Source of the DNA: Solibacillus sp. FSL K6-1523
Lineage (GTDB): Bacteria; Bacillota; Bacilli; Bacillales_A; Planococcaceae
Length of the DNA stretch: 64,000 nucleotides
Assembly (NCBI RefSeq): GCF_038005225.1
Contig: NZ_JBBOSU010000001.1
Location: 4,256,001-4,320,000, forward strand
Direction of reading: 5' to 3'
Below are positions 44,049-55,366 of the stretch, piece by piece (position 1 is the stretch's first letter; every line of letters begins with the position of its first letter). The position numbers were made by a program, and so were the translations under genes. The notes beneath the pieces are model-generated. The model ran no database searches. It was not told the origin of the DNA and was given only the letters and a program-made list of their open reading frames with translations.

Positions 44049-45509
44049 CTAATTGGCGAATTTTTCTACACGAGCAATTACTTTTTCTTTGCCAATTAGG
44101 CTAATTGCATCTGCTAGTTCAGGACCATGTGTTTGACCTGTTGTGACAACACGCACTGGCATGAATAAGTTTTTGCCTTTTGCCCCAGTGTCCTTTTGAA
44201 CTGCTTTAATCGCTGCCTTAATTGAAGCTGCATCAAATAATTCTAATGCCTCTAATTGTGTTTTAAATGATGCCATTACTGTCGGTACCATTTCACCCGC
44301 TAACACTTCTTTAGCTGCTTCATCATATTCAATTTCTTCCGTGAAGAATAGGCTAGAAAGTTCTACAATTTCCGAACCAAAACTCATTTGCTCATGGTAA
44401 AGACCAATTACTGCAGAAGCCCAAGCATATTGCTCTTCTGTTAACGTTTCTGGCAATATATTCGCTTTTTGTAAATGCGGTAGTGCAAGTGCTACTACTT
44501 CTTCGTGAGACAACTTTTTAATGTATTGGTTATTCATCCAAGTAAGCTTCGTTTTATCAAACATTGATGGTGATTTTGATAATCGCTTTTCATCAAATAA
44601 TTGAACGAACTCATCATGCGTAAAGATTTCTTCTTCCCCTTCTGGAGACCAGCCAAGTAGGGCAAAGAAGTTGAACATAGCTTCTGGTAAGTAACCCATG
44701 TCTTTATACTGTGTAACGAATTGAATAATCGATTCATCACGTTTTGATAATTTTTTACGGTCTTCGTTTACGATTAGCGTCATATGGCCGTATTGTGGAT
44801 ATTCCCAACCAAATGCATCAAAAACCATCATTTGCTTTGGTGTATTTGATAAATGCTCTTCCCCACGGAATACATGTGTAATGTCCATGAAATGATCATC
44901 TAATACAACCGCATAGTTATACGTTGGGATGCCATTTGCTTTTACTAATACCCAGTCACCAACATCCTTCGATTCGAATGATACGTTACCGCGAACTAAG
45001 TCTGTGAACTTGTACGTTACATTTGCTGGAACGCGCATACGAATTGTATATGGAATGCCCGCTGCTTCTTTTTGTGCGACTTCTTCTACTGATAAGTGAC
45101 GACATTTACCATCATACATAGGTGCTGCTACACCATTTGCCTTTTGAGTTTCACGTGAAGCTTCTAATTCTTCTGAAGAACAGAAACATTTATATGCTTG
45201 ACCTGCATCAAGCATTTTTTCTGCATGTTCTTTGTAAATATCTAAACGCTCCATTTGACGATACGGTGCATAAGGTCCACCAATATCGATTGACTCATCT
45301 GGCGTAATACCTAACCAGCGTAAATTATCAAGTTGCGATGCTTCGCCACCTTCTACATTACGATCGATATCTGTATCTTCAATACGTACTACGAAAGTAC
45401 CGTTATGATGTTTTGCATATAAATAGTTAAATAACGCCGTACGTGCCCCACCAATGTGTAAAAATCCTGTTGGCGATGGTGCATAACGAACGCGAACTGG
45501 TTTAGTCAT
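44049..45509 (-). CDS. gltX: Glutamyl-tRNA synthetase
   Basis: Class I synthetase; in Bacillales without GlnRS it is typically non-discriminating, also making Glu-tRNA-Gln. It is 486 aa: HIGH-type motif [15 protein letters not shown] near 17-30, KLSKRDES as the KMSKS loop near 253, and zinc-like [13 protein letters not shown]. It lies before cysES but separated from it by the T-box leader. GGAGG precedes the ATG. Confidence 0.98.
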   Translation of the reverse strand: MTKPVRVRYAPSPTGFLHIGGARTALFNYLYAKHHNGTFVVRIEDTDIDRNVEGGEASQLDNLRWLGITPDESIDIGGPYAPYRQMERLDIYKEHAEKMLDAGQAYKCFCSSEELEASRETQKANGVAAPMYDGKCRHLSVEEVAQKEAAGIPYTIRMRVPANVTYKFTDLVRGNVSFESKDVGDWVLVKANGIPTYNYAVVLDDHFMDITHVFRGEEHLSNTPKQMMVFDAFGWEYPQYGHMTLIVNEDRKKLSKRDESIIQFVTQYKDMGYLPEAMFNFFALLGWSPEGEEEIFTHDEFVQLFDEKRLSKSPSMFDKTKLTWMNNQYIKKLSHEEVVALALPHLQKANILPETLTEEQYAWASAVIGLYHEQMSFGSEIVELSSLFFTEEIEYDEAAKEVLAGEMVPTVMASFKTQLEALELFDAASIKAAIKAVQKDTGAKGKNLFMPVRVVTTGQTHGPELADAISLIGKEKVIARVEKFAN

Positions 45510-45626
45510 GATTATGCCTCCTAAAATTGCTTCTATAATTATTTTCGATCTTTATCATTGTTCATTTTACCATTTGCAAAAGCTAAATAAAAGTTGCGCT
45601 AGCCAAAATTTGGCGCCCCTCGCATT

Positions 45627-46103
45627 TTACGCTTTGATTAATAAAATCGTTACCATCGCAGCAATTCCTTCTTCACGACCAACAAAGCCTAGTTTCTCCG
45701 TTGTTGTCGCCTTCACATTCACTTGAGATGGCTCTGCATTTAATAATTCCGCAATGCGATTTTGCATCGGTACAATATATGGTGCCATCTTTGGACGCTG
45801 CGCCATAATTGTGCAGTCAACATTCCCCAATTTATAGCCGCGCTCTTCTACCATTTTCCAAATATGCGCTAGTAACTTAGCTGAATCTGCGTCCTTCCAC
45901 TCTGGGTCTGTATCTGGGAAGTGACGGCCAATATCACCCTCTCCAATCGCTCCAAGTGCTGCATCTGTCACCGTATGTAATAGTACATCAGCATCTGAAT
46001 GCCCTAAAAGTCCACGCTCATGTGGAATTGTAATACCGCCGATAATTAATGGTCGCCCTTCTGCAAATGCGTGCACGTCAAAGCCTTGTCCAATTCGAAA
46101 CAT
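45627..46103 (-). CDS. ispF: 2-C-methyl-D-erythritol 2,4-cyclodiphosphate synthase
   Basis: MEP-pathway enzyme releasing CMP to form the cyclic diphosphate. It is 158 aa: [15 protein letters not shown] with the zinc-binding D9 and H11, and [40 protein letters not shown], the family signature. It is normally paired with ispD, from which it is separated here by a 327-base repeat-containing gap. Confidence 0.97.
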   Translation of the reverse strand: MFRIGQGFDVHAFAEGRPLIIGGITIPHERGLLGHSDADVLLHTVTDAALGAIGEGDIGRHFPDTDPEWKDADSAKLLAHIWKMVEERGYKLGNVDCTIMAQRPKMAPYIVPMQNRIAELLNAEPSQVNVKATTTEKLGFVGREEGIAAMVTILLIKA

Positions 46104-46209
46104 ATATCACGCTAGTCTACCTTGTATAGATAAACTAGCCTTCACCTTCTTTCTAATTTTCTCTTTAACCTTAGTATAATCAACTTCCAATAAAAGCACT
46201 AATTTTTTT

Positions 46210-46330
46210 AATCAATTACACCTCGGCGTAATTACATCCAGATTCTTTTCGAGCTCGCTCGAAAAGCTCTTCTTAAAACCTGTGACATCCGCCGAGGTTT
46301 GAATCCCCATTGAATTTAGGTCATTCTTGG
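46210..46330 (+). repeat. Intergenic repeat, best-preserved copy B, in the ispF-ispD gap
   Basis: Starts ATCAATTACACCTCGGCG. It has outer inverted arms ACCTCGGCG (about 46220-46228) and CGCCGAGGT (about 46291-46299) and an inner perfect hairpin TTTTCGAG/CTCGAAAA. It ends near TTGAATCCCCATTGAATTTAGG. The rest of the gap (46331-46386) has no ORF. Degenerate relatives lie at 35117-35196 and, inverted, 57877-57962. Confidence 0.6.
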
Positions 46331-46386
46331 TATTAATTCCCACTTATAGAAGGGAGGACTCCCGCTGAAGCAAATTAAACGAATAT

Positions 46387-46422
46387 AAGCACCTTGAAAG
46401 TTTTAAATCTCTCAAGATGCTT
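46387..46422 (-). terminator. Weak hairpin after ispD
   Basis: Stem AAGCATCTTGA/TCAAGGTGCTT with a 14-base loop just after the ispD stop; the downstream T-run is poor, so termination is uncertain. Confidence 0.5.
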
Positions 46423-46430
46423 ATAATCGT

Positions 46431-47114
46431 TTACATGTGACGATGATTTAATATCGCTTCACCAAAAATCAAATCTTCTTTCGTTGTCATTTTGACATTT
46501 TCATAATCGCTTTCCACAATATGAATTGCATGTCCTAAACGTTCAACGAGCATCGCCTCATCGGTTCCTAAAAACCCTACCTTTTCTGCAACATCTTGCG
46601 CTTCTACAATTAAATCAAAACGGAATGCTTGAGGCGTTTGGATCATCCATAATGATTCACGATCTACCGTCTCTTTAATAAGCCCCTCTTTTACAATTTT
46701 CATTGTATCTTTCGCACGAACACCTGCAATAGCCGCACCTTTTTCAAATGCGACCTGCGCAAGCTTCGTAATTGTAGGTGTCGTAATAAAAGGGCGAGCT
46801 GCATCATGAACAAGCACAACTTCCACAGCCGTCATCTCTTTAATGCACGAATGAACCGAATACTGTCGTTCCGCACCACCTGTTGGCAATCCCTTTACTT
46901 TAGTAATTTGGTATTGCTCAAGCAATGTTTGAATGTATGCACGTTCCTCGTCTTTTACAGCCAACCAAATTCCCGCGCAATTTCCATCTTGCTCGAACAC
47001 CGATAATGTATGCACTAAAATCGGTTTCCCTGCTAATGGTAAAAATAATTTATTTTGCCCAGCACCCATGCGCTTTCCGCTACCTGCTGCTGGTAAAACG
47101 ACTTCATAACGCAA
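46431..47114 (-). CDS. ispD: 2-C-methyl-D-erythritol 4-phosphate cytidylyltransferase
   Basis: MEP-pathway enzyme that makes CDP-methylerythritol. It is 227 aa from the TTG at 47114 (product RYEVVLPAAGSGKRMG). That start has AGGGAAG eight bases upstream; the open frame extends further but into the yacL 3' end. The CTP-binding LPAAGSGKRMGAGQNK and VLVHDAARPF motifs are present. Confidence 0.94.
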   Translation of the reverse strand: MRYEVVLPAAGSGKRMGAGQNKLFLPLAGKPILVHTLSVFEQDGNCAGIWLAVKDEERAYIQTLLEQYQITKVKGLPTGGAERQYSVHSCIKEMTAVEVVLVHDAARPFITTPTITKLAQVAFEKGAAIAGVRAKDTMKIVKEGLIKETVDRESLWMIQTPQAFRFDLIVEAQDVAEKVGFLGTDEAMLVERLGHAIHIVESDYENVKMTTKEDLIFGEAILNHRHM

Positions 47115-47127
47115 AAATTCCACTTCC

Positions 47128-48225
47128 CTAATCTTCTTTTGGCTTCGCAAAGATCATACGCCCAGCTGACGTTTGAAGCACACTCGTTACAGTTACTGTA
47201 ATCGCCTGCCCTATATAGCTGCGACCACCTTCTACTACAATCATTGTCCCGTCATCTAAATACGCAACACCTTGATTATGCTCTTTCCCATCTTTGATCA
47301 CGACCACTTGCATATCTTCACCAGGAATAACAACTGGCTTCACTGCATTGGCTAAGTCATTAATATTCAACACTTGAACACTGTGTAACTCACAAACTTT
47401 ATTTAAATTGAAATCATTTGTTAAAATTTGCGCATCCATTTTTTTCGCTAAACGCACTAATTTTAAATCGACTTCTGCTACATCTTCAAAATCAATTTCA
47501 GTAATTAGTACTTTCGAAGCGCGCTCGTCTTGTAGACGCTTTAAAATATCTAAGCCCCGACGACCACGCGTGCGTTTTAATGTATCTGAAGAATCTGCAA
47601 TATGCTGCAGTTCTGTTAGCACAAACTGTGGAACAACGAGTATCCCTTCAACAAATCCTGTTGTAGAAATGTCTGCAATTCGCCCATCTATAATGACACT
47701 CGTATCAAGCAATTTATAAAGCTCCCGTACTTCTGTTGGAAGTGATTCAGCTGATCTTTTCTTTGATGAAGCACCTCCAGTAAACATTTGCAGAAGCTCT
47801 TCACGCTTACTAAAGCCAAGTCGGAACCCTAAGTACCCTAAAATAATCGATAAAATCACTGGAATAACTGCTATCACTGCGAGGAAATCTGTCACCGCAA
47901 TAAGGTCCATTTGTTTAATCGCCACTCCAACTAATGTTGCGACACTTAATCCGACAATCAAACCAAACGTACCGAATAATAAATCAGCAGCAGGTAATTT
48001 AAACAGTTTCTCCTCAGACCATGCAATGAGCCTCACAAAATAATCGGATAACACAAAAGACAACACAAATAACAAAGCAGCACCTATCGTAACTGAGATA
48101 TATGGATTATTAAGCCATGCTGGACTGGATGATAAATTCATAAACTCGTATAATGGCGGTAAGAAATTAAGGCCTAATACTCCCCCAATAAATAAAAAAG
48201 CTACTTGAATAATTCGCTTTAACAT
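47128..48225 (-). CDS. yacL: PIN-TRAM domain membrane protein YacL
   Basis: Conserved Bacillales membrane protein of unknown exact role. It is about 365 aa: four membrane helices in the first 145 residues, then a PIN domain (KLLDTSVIIDGRIADI with catalytic Asp, ILTNDFNLNKVCELH) and a C-terminal TRAM domain (MQVVVIKDGKEHNQGVAYL). AGGAGGTG supports the ATG at 48225. It is usually downstream of disA, which is absent here. Confidence 0.9.
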   Translation of the reverse strand: MLKRIIQVAFLFIGGVLGLNFLPPLYEFMNLSSSPAWLNNPYISVTIGAALLFVLSFVLSDYFVRLIAWSEEKLFKLPAADLLFGTFGLIVGLSVATLVGVAIKQMDLIAVTDFLAVIAVIPVILSIILGYLGFRLGFSKREELLQMFTGGASSKKRSAESLPTEVRELYKLLDTSVIIDGRIADISTTGFVEGILVVPQFVLTELQHIADSSDTLKRTRGRRGLDILKRLQDERASKVLITEIDFEDVAEVDLKLVRLAKKMDAQILTNDFNLNKVCELHSVQVLNINDLANAVKPVVIPGEDMQVVVIKDGKEHNQGVAYLDDGTMIVVEGGRSYIGQAITVTVTSVLQTSAGRMIFAKPKED

Positions 48226-48234
48226 GCTATTCAC

Positions 48235-48529
48235 CTCCTAAAAATAAGTATACATGTATGACCCATTTGATGCGACGAACAAGTCCCGAAATTGTACTAC
48301 AACAAAAATTGCAAATTTAACTGTTTCATAACAGAAATTGCTACTCTATCTTTATTATTCCTCAAAAATGGATATTTTAACGATAATATCTTTGTTAAAT
48401 TTGTATTATATTCATTCTTTAATGACATTCCTCCTTCAAAATTATATCACTTTGTAGTTAATTACATTATTTTAGTATATTATCCGCAATATAACAGTAT
48501 AAATACTTCATGAGTTAGGAGAATGCGTT
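48235..48529. other. AT-rich gap between yacL and the acetate transporter, where disA is absent
   Basis: About 295 bases with no credible ORF. It contains a candidate TATAAA (near 48508) for the plus-strand gene. Nothing resembling a disA remnant is visible. Confidence 0.5.
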
Positions 48530-49177
48530 TTGAATACAATAAAAGAAGTAAAAATCTCAACAGCTGATCCATCAGCCATTGGTTTATTTGGATTGGCAAT
48601 CGTAACATTTGTTGCATCTACTCAAAAGCTTGGATGGACAGATGGATTAGGCTTTGTACTCCCTTGGGCAATTTTCCTAGGAGGAATCGCGCAGTTTTAT
48701 GCATCTGCATTAGATGCAAAACATAATAATACGTTTGGTACAACGGCATTTGGTGCATATGGTTTGTTTTGGATGGGCGTTGGTATGAGTTGGTTAGTAC
48801 AAGCTGGCGTATTCGGCGAAGCATTACAAGCATCTGCTGATACTCGTCAATTAGGTGTCGTTTATTTAGGTTACTTAATCTTTACTCTGTTCATGACAGT
48901 TGGAGCAGCAGAAACGAATAAAGTTTTATTTGCTATTTTTATTATGATTGATTTCCTTTTCGTTGGTTTAGCTTTAAGTTCATTTGGCATTATGGAAAAT
49001 GGCATGCACTTACTAGCTGCTTATTCAGAACTAATCATTGCCCTTTTATCATTTTATGGTGCTGGTGCAAATGTTCTAAACAAGCATTTAGGCTTTACAT
49101 TTTTAAAGCTTGGCAAGCCTCTAGGCATTTTCACAAGAGATGCATTCGCGAAAAAATCTTCATCTGTAAAAGCTTAG
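48530..49177 (+). CDS. Acetate uptake transporter (AceTr, GPR1/FUN34/YaaH family)
   Basis: Membrane transporter for acetate (SatP family). It is 215 aa, with six hydrophobic segments after a short N-terminus (ADPSAIGLFGLAIVTFV, equivalent to the family NPAPLGL-like motif) and WAIFLGGIAQFYASALDAKHNNTFGTTAFGAYGLFWM. It starts with TTG, eight bases after AGGAG. It stands alone on the plus strand with its own terminator, in the usual disA position, so it probably arrived by local insertion. Confidence 0.88.
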   Translation: MNTIKEVKISTADPSAIGLFGLAIVTFVASTQKLGWTDGLGFVLPWAIFLGGIAQFYASALDAKHNNTFGTTAFGAYGLFWMGVGMSWLVQAGVFGEALQASADTRQLGVVYLGYLIFTLFMTVGAAETNKVLFAIFIMIDFLFVGLALSSFGIMENGMHLLAAYSELIIALLSFYGAGANVLNKHLGFTFLKLGKPLGIFTRDAFAKKSSSVKA

Positions 49178-49181
49178 ATAG

Positions 49182-49215
49182 AAAGGGAAGTCGCCATTTC
49201 GGTGAACTTCCCTTT
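49182..49215 (+). terminator. Terminator after the acetate transporter (bidirectional)
   Basis: Perfect stem AAAGGGAAGT/ACTTCCCTTT (49182-49191 with 49206-49215) with an inner CGCC/GGTG, between convergent transporter and radA. The T-tail is short in both directions. Confidence 0.75.
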
Positions 49216-49256
49216 CACTCTTTTCAGCGGAAATTCCCCCAGTACAAAAATCCTTG

Positions 49257-50630
49257 TTATAAATCACGAAACGATGATTTTAAGGAGTCACTTATCGTTT
49301 CGACACCAACGACTTGAATTCCTTCTGGAAACTCCCATCCACCAATATTAGATGCTGGAATAATCGCTCGTTTAAAACCTAGTTTCGCCGCTTCTTGTAC
49401 ACGTTGTTCGATACGTGAAACACGACGCACTTCCCCCGTTAAGCCAACTTCTCCAATAAAGCAATCTGTCGGGCGAACTGCCTGATCTTTAAAACTTGAA
49501 ACAATACTTGTTAAAACTGCTAAATCAATTGCTGGTTCATCTAATTTTACACCACCAGCTACTTTAATATACGCATCTTGCGCTTGTAACATCATGCCCA
49601 TACGCTTTTCTAACACAGCCATCAGCAATTGAACACGATTTTGGTCTACTCCTGTTGCCATACGTTTTGGATAATTAAAGCTAGTCGGTGTGACAAGTGA
49701 TTGAATTTCAACAAGAATCGGACGTGTCCCTTCCATTGATGCAACAATTGTTGAACCCGGTGCGCCTTGTGAACGTTCCTGTAAAAAAAGTTCCGATGGA
49801 TTTAATACTTCCTTCAATCCGCCATGTAACATTTCAAAAATCGCAATTTCATTTGTTGATCCGAAACGGTTTTTTTGACTGCGCAAAATACGGTGATTGT
49901 GATGGCGCTCTCCTTCGAAATAAAGCACGGTATCAACCATATGTTCTAAAATACGTGGTCCTGCAATTTGTCCTTCCTTCGTCACATGCCCTACTAAGAA
50001 AATAGCGATATTTTTTGTTTTCGCAATTCGCATCAATTCCGCCGTACATTCCCTTACTTGCGAAACACTTCCTGGTGCACTCGTCACTTCAGGATGGTGC
50101 ACTGTTTGAATGGAGTCGACAATGACAAATTTCGGCTGAACTTCTTCTATCGTTTGATTTAAAAATTCTAAGTTTGTTTCTGAATAAATGTACAGTTCCG
50201 GCGACTTAACACCTAGACGCTCTGCACGTAGCTTTGTTTGGCGAACAGATTCCTCACCAGAAATATATAATACGCGCTTTCCTTGATTAGAAAGCAGTGC
50301 AGAAACTTGGAGTAGTAAAGTAGATTTCCCAATCCCGGGGTCTCCTCCAATTAACACTAATGAACCCGGTACAATACCACCACCAAGTACGCGGTTAAAT
50401 TCATTCATTTGTGTCACAATACGCGTTTCTTCTGGCGTGTCTACATTAATTATTGGAATGGCTTTTGTCGTCGTTGAGGAATGCTGAAAAGCCCCACGCG
50501 GTCCCTTTGAAATGACTTCGACTTCTTCATTCATTGTATTCCACTCGCCGCAACCAGGACAACGCCCCATCCATTTTGCAGCCTCGTAACCGCAGCTATT
50601 ACACATAAATTTTGTTTTTTTCTTTGCCAT
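49257..50630 (-). CDS. radA: DNA repair protein RadA (Sms)
   Basis: RecA-related DNA helicase used in recombination branch migration and transformation. It is 457 aa: N-terminal zinc ribbon C10, C13 and CPGC, Walker [13 protein letters not shown] near 98-108, the diagnostic KNRFGS motif and a C-terminal Lon-like domain ([21 protein letters not shown]). It is the next gene after clpC, separated from it by a terminator. Confidence 0.97.
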   Translation of the reverse strand: MAKKKTKFMCNSCGYEAAKWMGRCPGCGEWNTMNEEVEVISKGPRGAFQHSSTTTKAIPIINVDTPEETRIVTQMNEFNRVLGGGIVPGSLVLIGGDPGIGKSTLLLQVSALLSNQGKRVLYISGEESVRQTKLRAERLGVKSPELYIYSETNLEFLNQTIEEVQPKFVIVDSIQTVHHPEVTSAPGSVSQVRECTAELMRIAKTKNIAIFLVGHVTKEGQIAGPRILEHMVDTVLYFEGERHHNHRILRSQKNRFGSTNEIAIFEMLHGGLKEVLNPSELFLQERSQGAPGSTIVASMEGTRPILVEIQSLVTPTSFNYPKRMATGVDQNRVQLLMAVLEKRMGMMLQAQDAYIKVAGGVKLDEPAIDLAVLTSIVSSFKDQAVRPTDCFIGEVGLTGEVRRVSRIEQRVQEAAKLGFKRAIIPASNIGGWEFPEGIQVVGVETISDSLKSSFRDL

Positions 50631-50716
50631 GTACTAAACCTCCGAATGTTTGTTCCTATATTGTACATGAAACCATTCATAGTGCCTATTCTTTTCACTA
50701 AAGTTTCTTTTTGAAC

Positions 50717-50748
50717 AAAAAAGCGAGGTAGAAAAGATTCTACCTCAC
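50717..50748 (-). terminator. Terminator of the ctsR-clpC operon
   Basis: Perfect stem GAGGTAGAA/TTCTACCTC followed by GCTTTTTT on the minus strand, about 33 bases after the clpC stop. Confidence 0.92.
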
Positions 50749-50780
50749 ATTTCATTTATATCGTAATATTTTTTTTGAAA

Positions 50781-53228
50781 TTAATTTGTAATCACACTAC
50801 TTTTTTGGCTATGCACTACAAATTCCTCATTCACATAATCCAACACGATTTTTTGCGTCTTATCAATTTCGCCTTTTAACAACTCTTCAGATAAGCGATC
50901 CTCTACGTGTTTTTGTATTGCACGACGTAATGGGCGAGCTCCATATTGCGGATCATAGCCTTCCTCCACAATTTTTTGCAGCGTTGCATCCGTTAGCTCT
51001 AACTCGATATCTTGCTCTTTTAAACGGTTAATTAAAGACAGCGCCATTAGCGTAACGATTTCCTTTAAGTGCTCTTTTTCTAATGAATGGAACACAATCA
51101 TTTCATCGATACGGTTTAAGAACTCTGGACGGAATGCCTTTTTCAATTCTGCAAGCATCGTCCCTTTCATATCTTTATTTTTCGTTGTTGTATCACCAAC
51201 ATTAAAGCCAACATATTTTTGGAATTTAAGAGCATCTGCTCCAACGTTCGATGTCATGATGACAACGGTATTACGGAAATCTACTGTACGGCCTTTCGAA
51301 TCTGTTAATCGACCATCTTCAAGTACTTGCAATAAAATATTAAACACATCTGGATGCGCCTTTTCAATTTCATCTAAAAGCACAACAGAATATGGTTTAC
51401 GACGAACCTTTTCTGTTAATTGACCACCATCATCAAACCCTACATAGCCTGGAGGTGAACCAACTAAACGAGAAGTCGAGTGTTTTTCCATATACTCAGA
51501 CATATCTACACGAATCATTGAGTCTTCGTCACCGAACATGACCTCTGCTAACGCACGTGCTAGCTCTGTTTTACCAACACCTGTTGGACCAAGGAAAACA
51601 AATGAACCAATTGGACGTTTTGGATCTTTCAACCCAGCTCGAGCACGACGAATTGCACGAGAGATTGCTTCTACTGCCTCACTTTGGCCAACTACACGTT
51701 TGTGTAATTCTTCTTCAAGATTTAACAGTTTAGCGGATTCTTCCTGAGCAATTTTTGAAACAGGAATTCCCGTCCACATCGCCACAACTTGTGCAATGTC
51801 ATCTACATTTACAGTGGACTCTTCTTTTCCTTGTTTCTCTTTCCACTCTTTTTTCATTTGCTCTAATTTCGTTTTTTCTTTTTGTTCTGAATCTCGAAGT
51901 GCGGCAGCTTTTTCAAATTCCTGACTCGATACAGCGGCATTTTTCTCAGATTTGATACTTTCTAAACTATCTTCTAGCTCTTTTAAATTCGGTGGCACTG
52001 TATAAGAACGTAAACGTACTTTTGAGCCCGCCTCATCAATTAAATCAATCGCTTTGTCTGGTAGGAAACGATCCGAAATGTAACGGTCTGATAATTTCGC
52101 TGCCGCTTCTACTGCTTCATCGGTAATTTTTACACGGTGATGTGCTTCATAACGATCGCGTAGCCCTTTAATAATTAAAATTGTTTCTTCAACAGTTGGC
52201 TCATCTACTTGAATTGGTTGGAAGCGGCGTTCAAGTGCTGCATCCTTTTCAATATATTTACGGTATTCATCCAATGTCGTTGCACCAATACACTGCAATT
52301 CACCGCGCGCTAATGATGGTTTTAAAATATTTGATGCGTCAATCGCACCTTCTGCACCACCTGCACCAATTAATGTATGCAGCTCATCGATGAATAAAAT
52401 AATATTGCCTGCTTGGCGAATTTCATCCATTACCTTTTTCAAACGATCTTCAAACTCACCACGGTATTTCGTGCCTGCAACAACCGTCCCCATATCTAAC
52501 GTCATAACGCGTTTATCACGTAAAATTTCAGGTACTTCGTTGTTTACAATTTGCTGTGCTAACCCTTCTGCAATCGCTGTTTTACCAACACCTGGCTCAC
52601 CGATTAATACCGGATTGTTTTTCGTACGGCGAGATAACACTTCAATAACACGTGTAATTTCCTTTGAACGACCAATGACTGGGTCAAGGGAACCTTCACG
52701 CGCCACCACTGTTAAATCACGCGCCAGGCTATCTAATGTTGGCGTATTGACCGTTTGATTCATCGGTGTGCCGCCGCTGTTAGTTGAGTCGTTATTCCCT
52801 AAAAGTAATAACACTTGCTGACGTGCCTTATTAATACTAACGCCTGTATTAGCTAACACTCGCGCGGCAACGCCTTCCCCTTCACGAATTAACGCTAATA
52901 AAATATGCTCTGTTCCAACATAAGCATGACCGAGCTTGCGTGATTCATCTAAAGATAACTCAATTACTTTTTTAGCTCTTGGTGTGTAATGAACAATCGG
53001 ACCAACTTCTTCTGTTCCTTTTCCTACAAGCTCTTCAATACCTGATTCGATCATTTGTGGACTAATATTAATTGCCTCTAAAGCTTTTGCGGCAATTCCT
53101 CCACCTTCACGAATAAGGCCGAGTAAAATATGCTCTGTTCCAATTTCTTTATGCTTCCAGCGAATTGCCTCTTCTTGAGCAAGTTGTAACACCTTTTGTG
53201 CGCGTTGTGTAAATCGATTAAACATCAT
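50781..53228 (-). CDS. clpC: AAA+ protease ATPase ClpC
   Basis: Unfoldase of the ClpCP protease that degrades arginine-phosphorylated proteins. It is 815 aa: N-domain with two repeats (1-150), D1 Walker [11 protein letters not shown] near 209, coiled middle domain (about 410-480, [14 protein letters not shown]), D2 Walker [11 protein letters not shown] near 550 and C-terminal sensor 2. Start overlaps the mcsB stop by four bases; last gene in the CtsR operon. Confidence 0.98.
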   Translation of the reverse strand: MMFNRFTQRAQKVLQLAQEEAIRWKHKEIGTEHILLGLIREGGGIAAKALEAINISPQMIESGIEELVGKGTEEVGPIVHYTPRAKKVIELSLDESRKLGHAYVGTEHILLALIREGEGVAARVLANTGVSINKARQQVLLLLGNNDSTNSGGTPMNQTVNTPTLDSLARDLTVVAREGSLDPVIGRSKEITRVIEVLSRRTKNNPVLIGEPGVGKTAIAEGLAQQIVNNEVPEILRDKRVMTLDMGTVVAGTKYRGEFEDRLKKVMDEIRQAGNIILFIDELHTLIGAGGAEGAIDASNILKPSLARGELQCIGATTLDEYRKYIEKDAALERRFQPIQVDEPTVEETILIIKGLRDRYEAHHRVKITDEAVEAAAKLSDRYISDRFLPDKAIDLIDEAGSKVRLRSYTVPPNLKELEDSLESIKSEKNAAVSSQEFEKAAALRDSEQKEKTKLEQMKKEWKEKQGKEESTVNVDDIAQVVAMWTGIPVSKIAQEESAKLLNLEEELHKRVVGQSEAVEAISRAIRRARAGLKDPKRPIGSFVFLGPTGVGKTELARALAEVMFGDEDSMIRVDMSEYMEKHSTSRLVGSPPGYVGFDDGGQLTEKVRRKPYSVVLLDEIEKAHPDVFNILLQVLEDGRLTDSKGRTVDFRNTVVIMTSNVGADALKFQKYVGFNVGDTTTKNKDMKGTMLAELKKAFRPEFLNRIDEMIVFHSLEKEHLKEIVTLMALSLINRLKEQDIELELTDATLQKIVEEGYDPQYGARPLRRAIQKHVEDRLSEELLKGEIDKTQKIVLDYVNEEFVVHSQKSSVITN

Positions 53229-54322
53229 ATAGAATCCTCCCCTTTTTCCCCATTATTAACACTTTCATCTTGTTGTCGTAATTTATCTTGTAACAGCTTG
53301 GCACGATACATATCGCGTTCAGCTGGTTGCAACGTTGTACCGACATATTGTTGGATAAATCCTGGCTGAATTAATAACATGCATTCATTTAGTCTACTTT
53401 GAGAAATCGGTTTTAATAACCCTAAACTTACACCGAGACGAACATTGGATAAGCAACTTGCCGCTTCCTCACTCGTTAAAATTTTGGCGTATTTTAAAGT
53501 ACCTAGTGACCGACTCAAGCGATCTTCTAATGTCGATGGTGCACGAATTAGTAATGCTTTTCGAGCACTTTGCTCTTTTCGAATTACTTGTTCAACAACA
53601 TCGCGTAACTCCTGCAAAATATCCAATTCAGATTTCCCTAGCGTTATTTGGTTAGAAATTTGGTAAACACTCCCCAAATTTTCACTTCCTTCTCCATATA
53701 TACCCCTTACAACCATTCCTAATCTTGTCATCATTTGTATTAATGCATTCATTTGTTTTGTAACGGTTAAGGCTGGTAAATGGAGCATAACGGAGGCGCG
53801 TAAACCTGTACCGACATTCGTTGGGCAGCTCGTTAAATAGCCATATTGCTCTTGATAAGCAAAGTTAATATGTCGGCTTAAATAACGGTCTATTTTGCGT
53901 GCTTTCTCAAATGCATCCTCAATGTGCATTCCGCAGGCTAAACATTGTATTCGGATATGGTCCTCTTCATTCACCATAATGCTGAATGCTTCATCTTCTG
54001 TAATAAAAACGGAGCCAATTTTTTGACGTTTCGCTAAATTAGGGCTAATTAAATGTTTTTCAACTAAAATTTGGCGTTGCAATTGCGGTAAATCTTTTAT
54101 AGGAAAATAAGAAAAACGATACGGGTTCTGTTCAATGGAGAATAAAGCATTCATCACTTGATCCTCTATTCCTTGCGCTTCCTCTTCAGTAAAACTATTC
54201 GGAAATCGTGTCCCAGCAATATTACGAGCAAATCGAATGCGTGTACTGATGACGATATCCGAATCATCTTCATTTTGCATCCAGCTCGGATTGGCATTCG
54301 TTAAAAAGTGCTCGATATTCAT
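53225..54322 (-). CDS. mcsB: Protein arginine kinase McsB
   Basis: Phosphorylates arginine residues, marking proteins for ClpCP. It is 365 aa of the phosphagen (guanido) kinase fold: [18 protein letters not shown], the [15 protein letters not shown] catalytic segment and C-terminal [18 protein letters not shown]. It overlaps mcsA by four bases and clpC by four. Confidence 0.96.
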   Translation of the reverse strand: MNIEHFLTNANPSWMQNEDDSDIVISTRIRFARNIAGTRFPNSFTEEEAQGIEDQVMNALFSIEQNPYRFSYFPIKDLPQLQRQILVEKHLISPNLAKRQKIGSVFITEDEAFSIMVNEEDHIRIQCLACGMHIEDAFEKARKIDRYLSRHINFAYQEQYGYLTSCPTNVGTGLRASVMLHLPALTVTKQMNALIQMMTRLGMVVRGIYGEGSENLGSVYQISNQITLGKSELDILQELRDVVEQVIRKEQSARKALLIRAPSTLEDRLSRSLGTLKYAKILTSEEAASCLSNVRLGVSLGLLKPISQSRLNECMLLIQPGFIQQYVGTTLQPAERDMYRAKLLQDKLRQQDESVNNGEKGEDSI

Positions 54323-54861
54323 ATCTGCTCCTCACCTCCCGAATAAACTTTACTTTCAAGTAACCGTATTTCATCTCGAATCTTTGCGGCATCTTCAAAG
54401 TATTCCGCCACAATGGCCTGCTGCAGTTGTTCCCGTAGCGCTTCAATTTGGTGCTTTATTTTTTCTATAGAAATTGTTTGTTCTTTAAAGCCAACATGTT
54501 TAGTACCTGCTTGAATCCGTTCAAGTAATTGTGGTAATTGCGCATTGAACGTTTCATAACAGTTTTCACACCCAAACTTACCTTGCTTTAAAAATTGCCG
54601 GTACGTCAAACCACATGTTGGACAATTTGTTGTTTTTTTCTCTGTTGCTTGTTTAATTTCTTTTGTAGTCGAAGCTGGTAAGAAATTCAGCCAATTAGAA
54701 ATAAATTGTTGAATTGAAACGGGTTCCTCACTAACCTCAAATTGAAATGGGTGAAATTGTGCGGCACATATTTCGCAATAATACCGTTCAACTTTTTGAT
54801 CATTTTGAACTTGTGTAACGGTCACATTGGCAGGTCTTTGCTTGCAATGTCCACATATCAT
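54319..54861 (-). CDS. mcsA: McsB activator McsA
   Basis: Zinc-binding activator of McsB. It is 180 aa: four CxxC pairs (CGHC, CEIC, CPTC and CENC), then a C-terminal UVR domain (IEALREQLQQAIVAEYFEDAAKIRDEIRLLES). Its start follows ctsR by 12 bases. Confidence 0.95.
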   Translation of the reverse strand: MICGHCKQRPANVTVTQVQNDQKVERYYCEICAAQFHPFQFEVSEEPVSIQQFISNWLNFLPASTTKEIKQATEKKTTNCPTCGLTYRQFLKQGKFGCENCYETFNAQLPQLLERIQAGTKHVGFKEQTISIEKIKHQIEALREQLQQAIVAEYFEDAAKIRDEIRLLESKVYSGGEEQI

Positions 54862-54873
54862 CTAACAGCCCCC

Positions 54874-55338
54874 TCACTTCTCAAACGAAATTACTTTTAA
54901 CATGGAACGCATAATATGCGCTCTTAGCTGATCGCGTAAAGGCAACGGTAATTGCAATGTCTCGCGATCCATTGCAGCTCTCATAATCATAGCCTCGCGC
55001 TCGGAAACAATCGATTCTTCAAGCATTCGGTATATTATGCGATTTGCATTTGTTTGCGCAATGTCATCACCAATTTGTGTGTCCATTTCATCTAACAAAT
55101 CCTTTTTGGAGTGAATTGTAACACGCAAAATTCGAATATAACCTCCACCGCCACGCTTACTTTCTACTAAATAACCATGTTCAGCAGTAAATCGTGTATT
55201 GATGACGTAGTTGATTTGCGAAGGTACGCATTGAAACTTATCGGCAAGTTCACTTCGTTTAATTTCAATATGTCCTTGTCCTTTTAATTCAATAATCTCT
55301 TTTAAATACCCTTCAATAATGTCAGATATATTCCTCAT
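54874..55338 (-). CDS. ctsR: Class III heat-shock repressor CtsR
   Basis: Transcriptional repressor of clp genes, inactivated by heat and controlled by McsA/McsB. The ATG at 55338 (MRNISDIIEGYLKEIIEL, 154 aa) has GAGGTGA eight bases upstream and the family length. The N-terminal helix-turn-helix (RSELADKFQCVPSQINYVINTRF) with the glycine-rich wing (ESKRGGGGYIRI) is canonical. First gene of the operon and autoregulated. Confidence 0.96.
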   Translation of the reverse strand: MRNISDIIEGYLKEIIELKGQGHIEIKRSELADKFQCVPSQINYVINTRFTAEHGYLVESKRGGGGYIRILRVTIHSKKDLLDEMDTQIGDDIAQTNANRIIYRMLEESIVSEREAMIMRAAMDRETLQLPLPLRDQLRAHIMRSMLKVISFEK

Positions 55339-55366
55339 GCTGTCTCTCACCTCACAACCGACTGAC

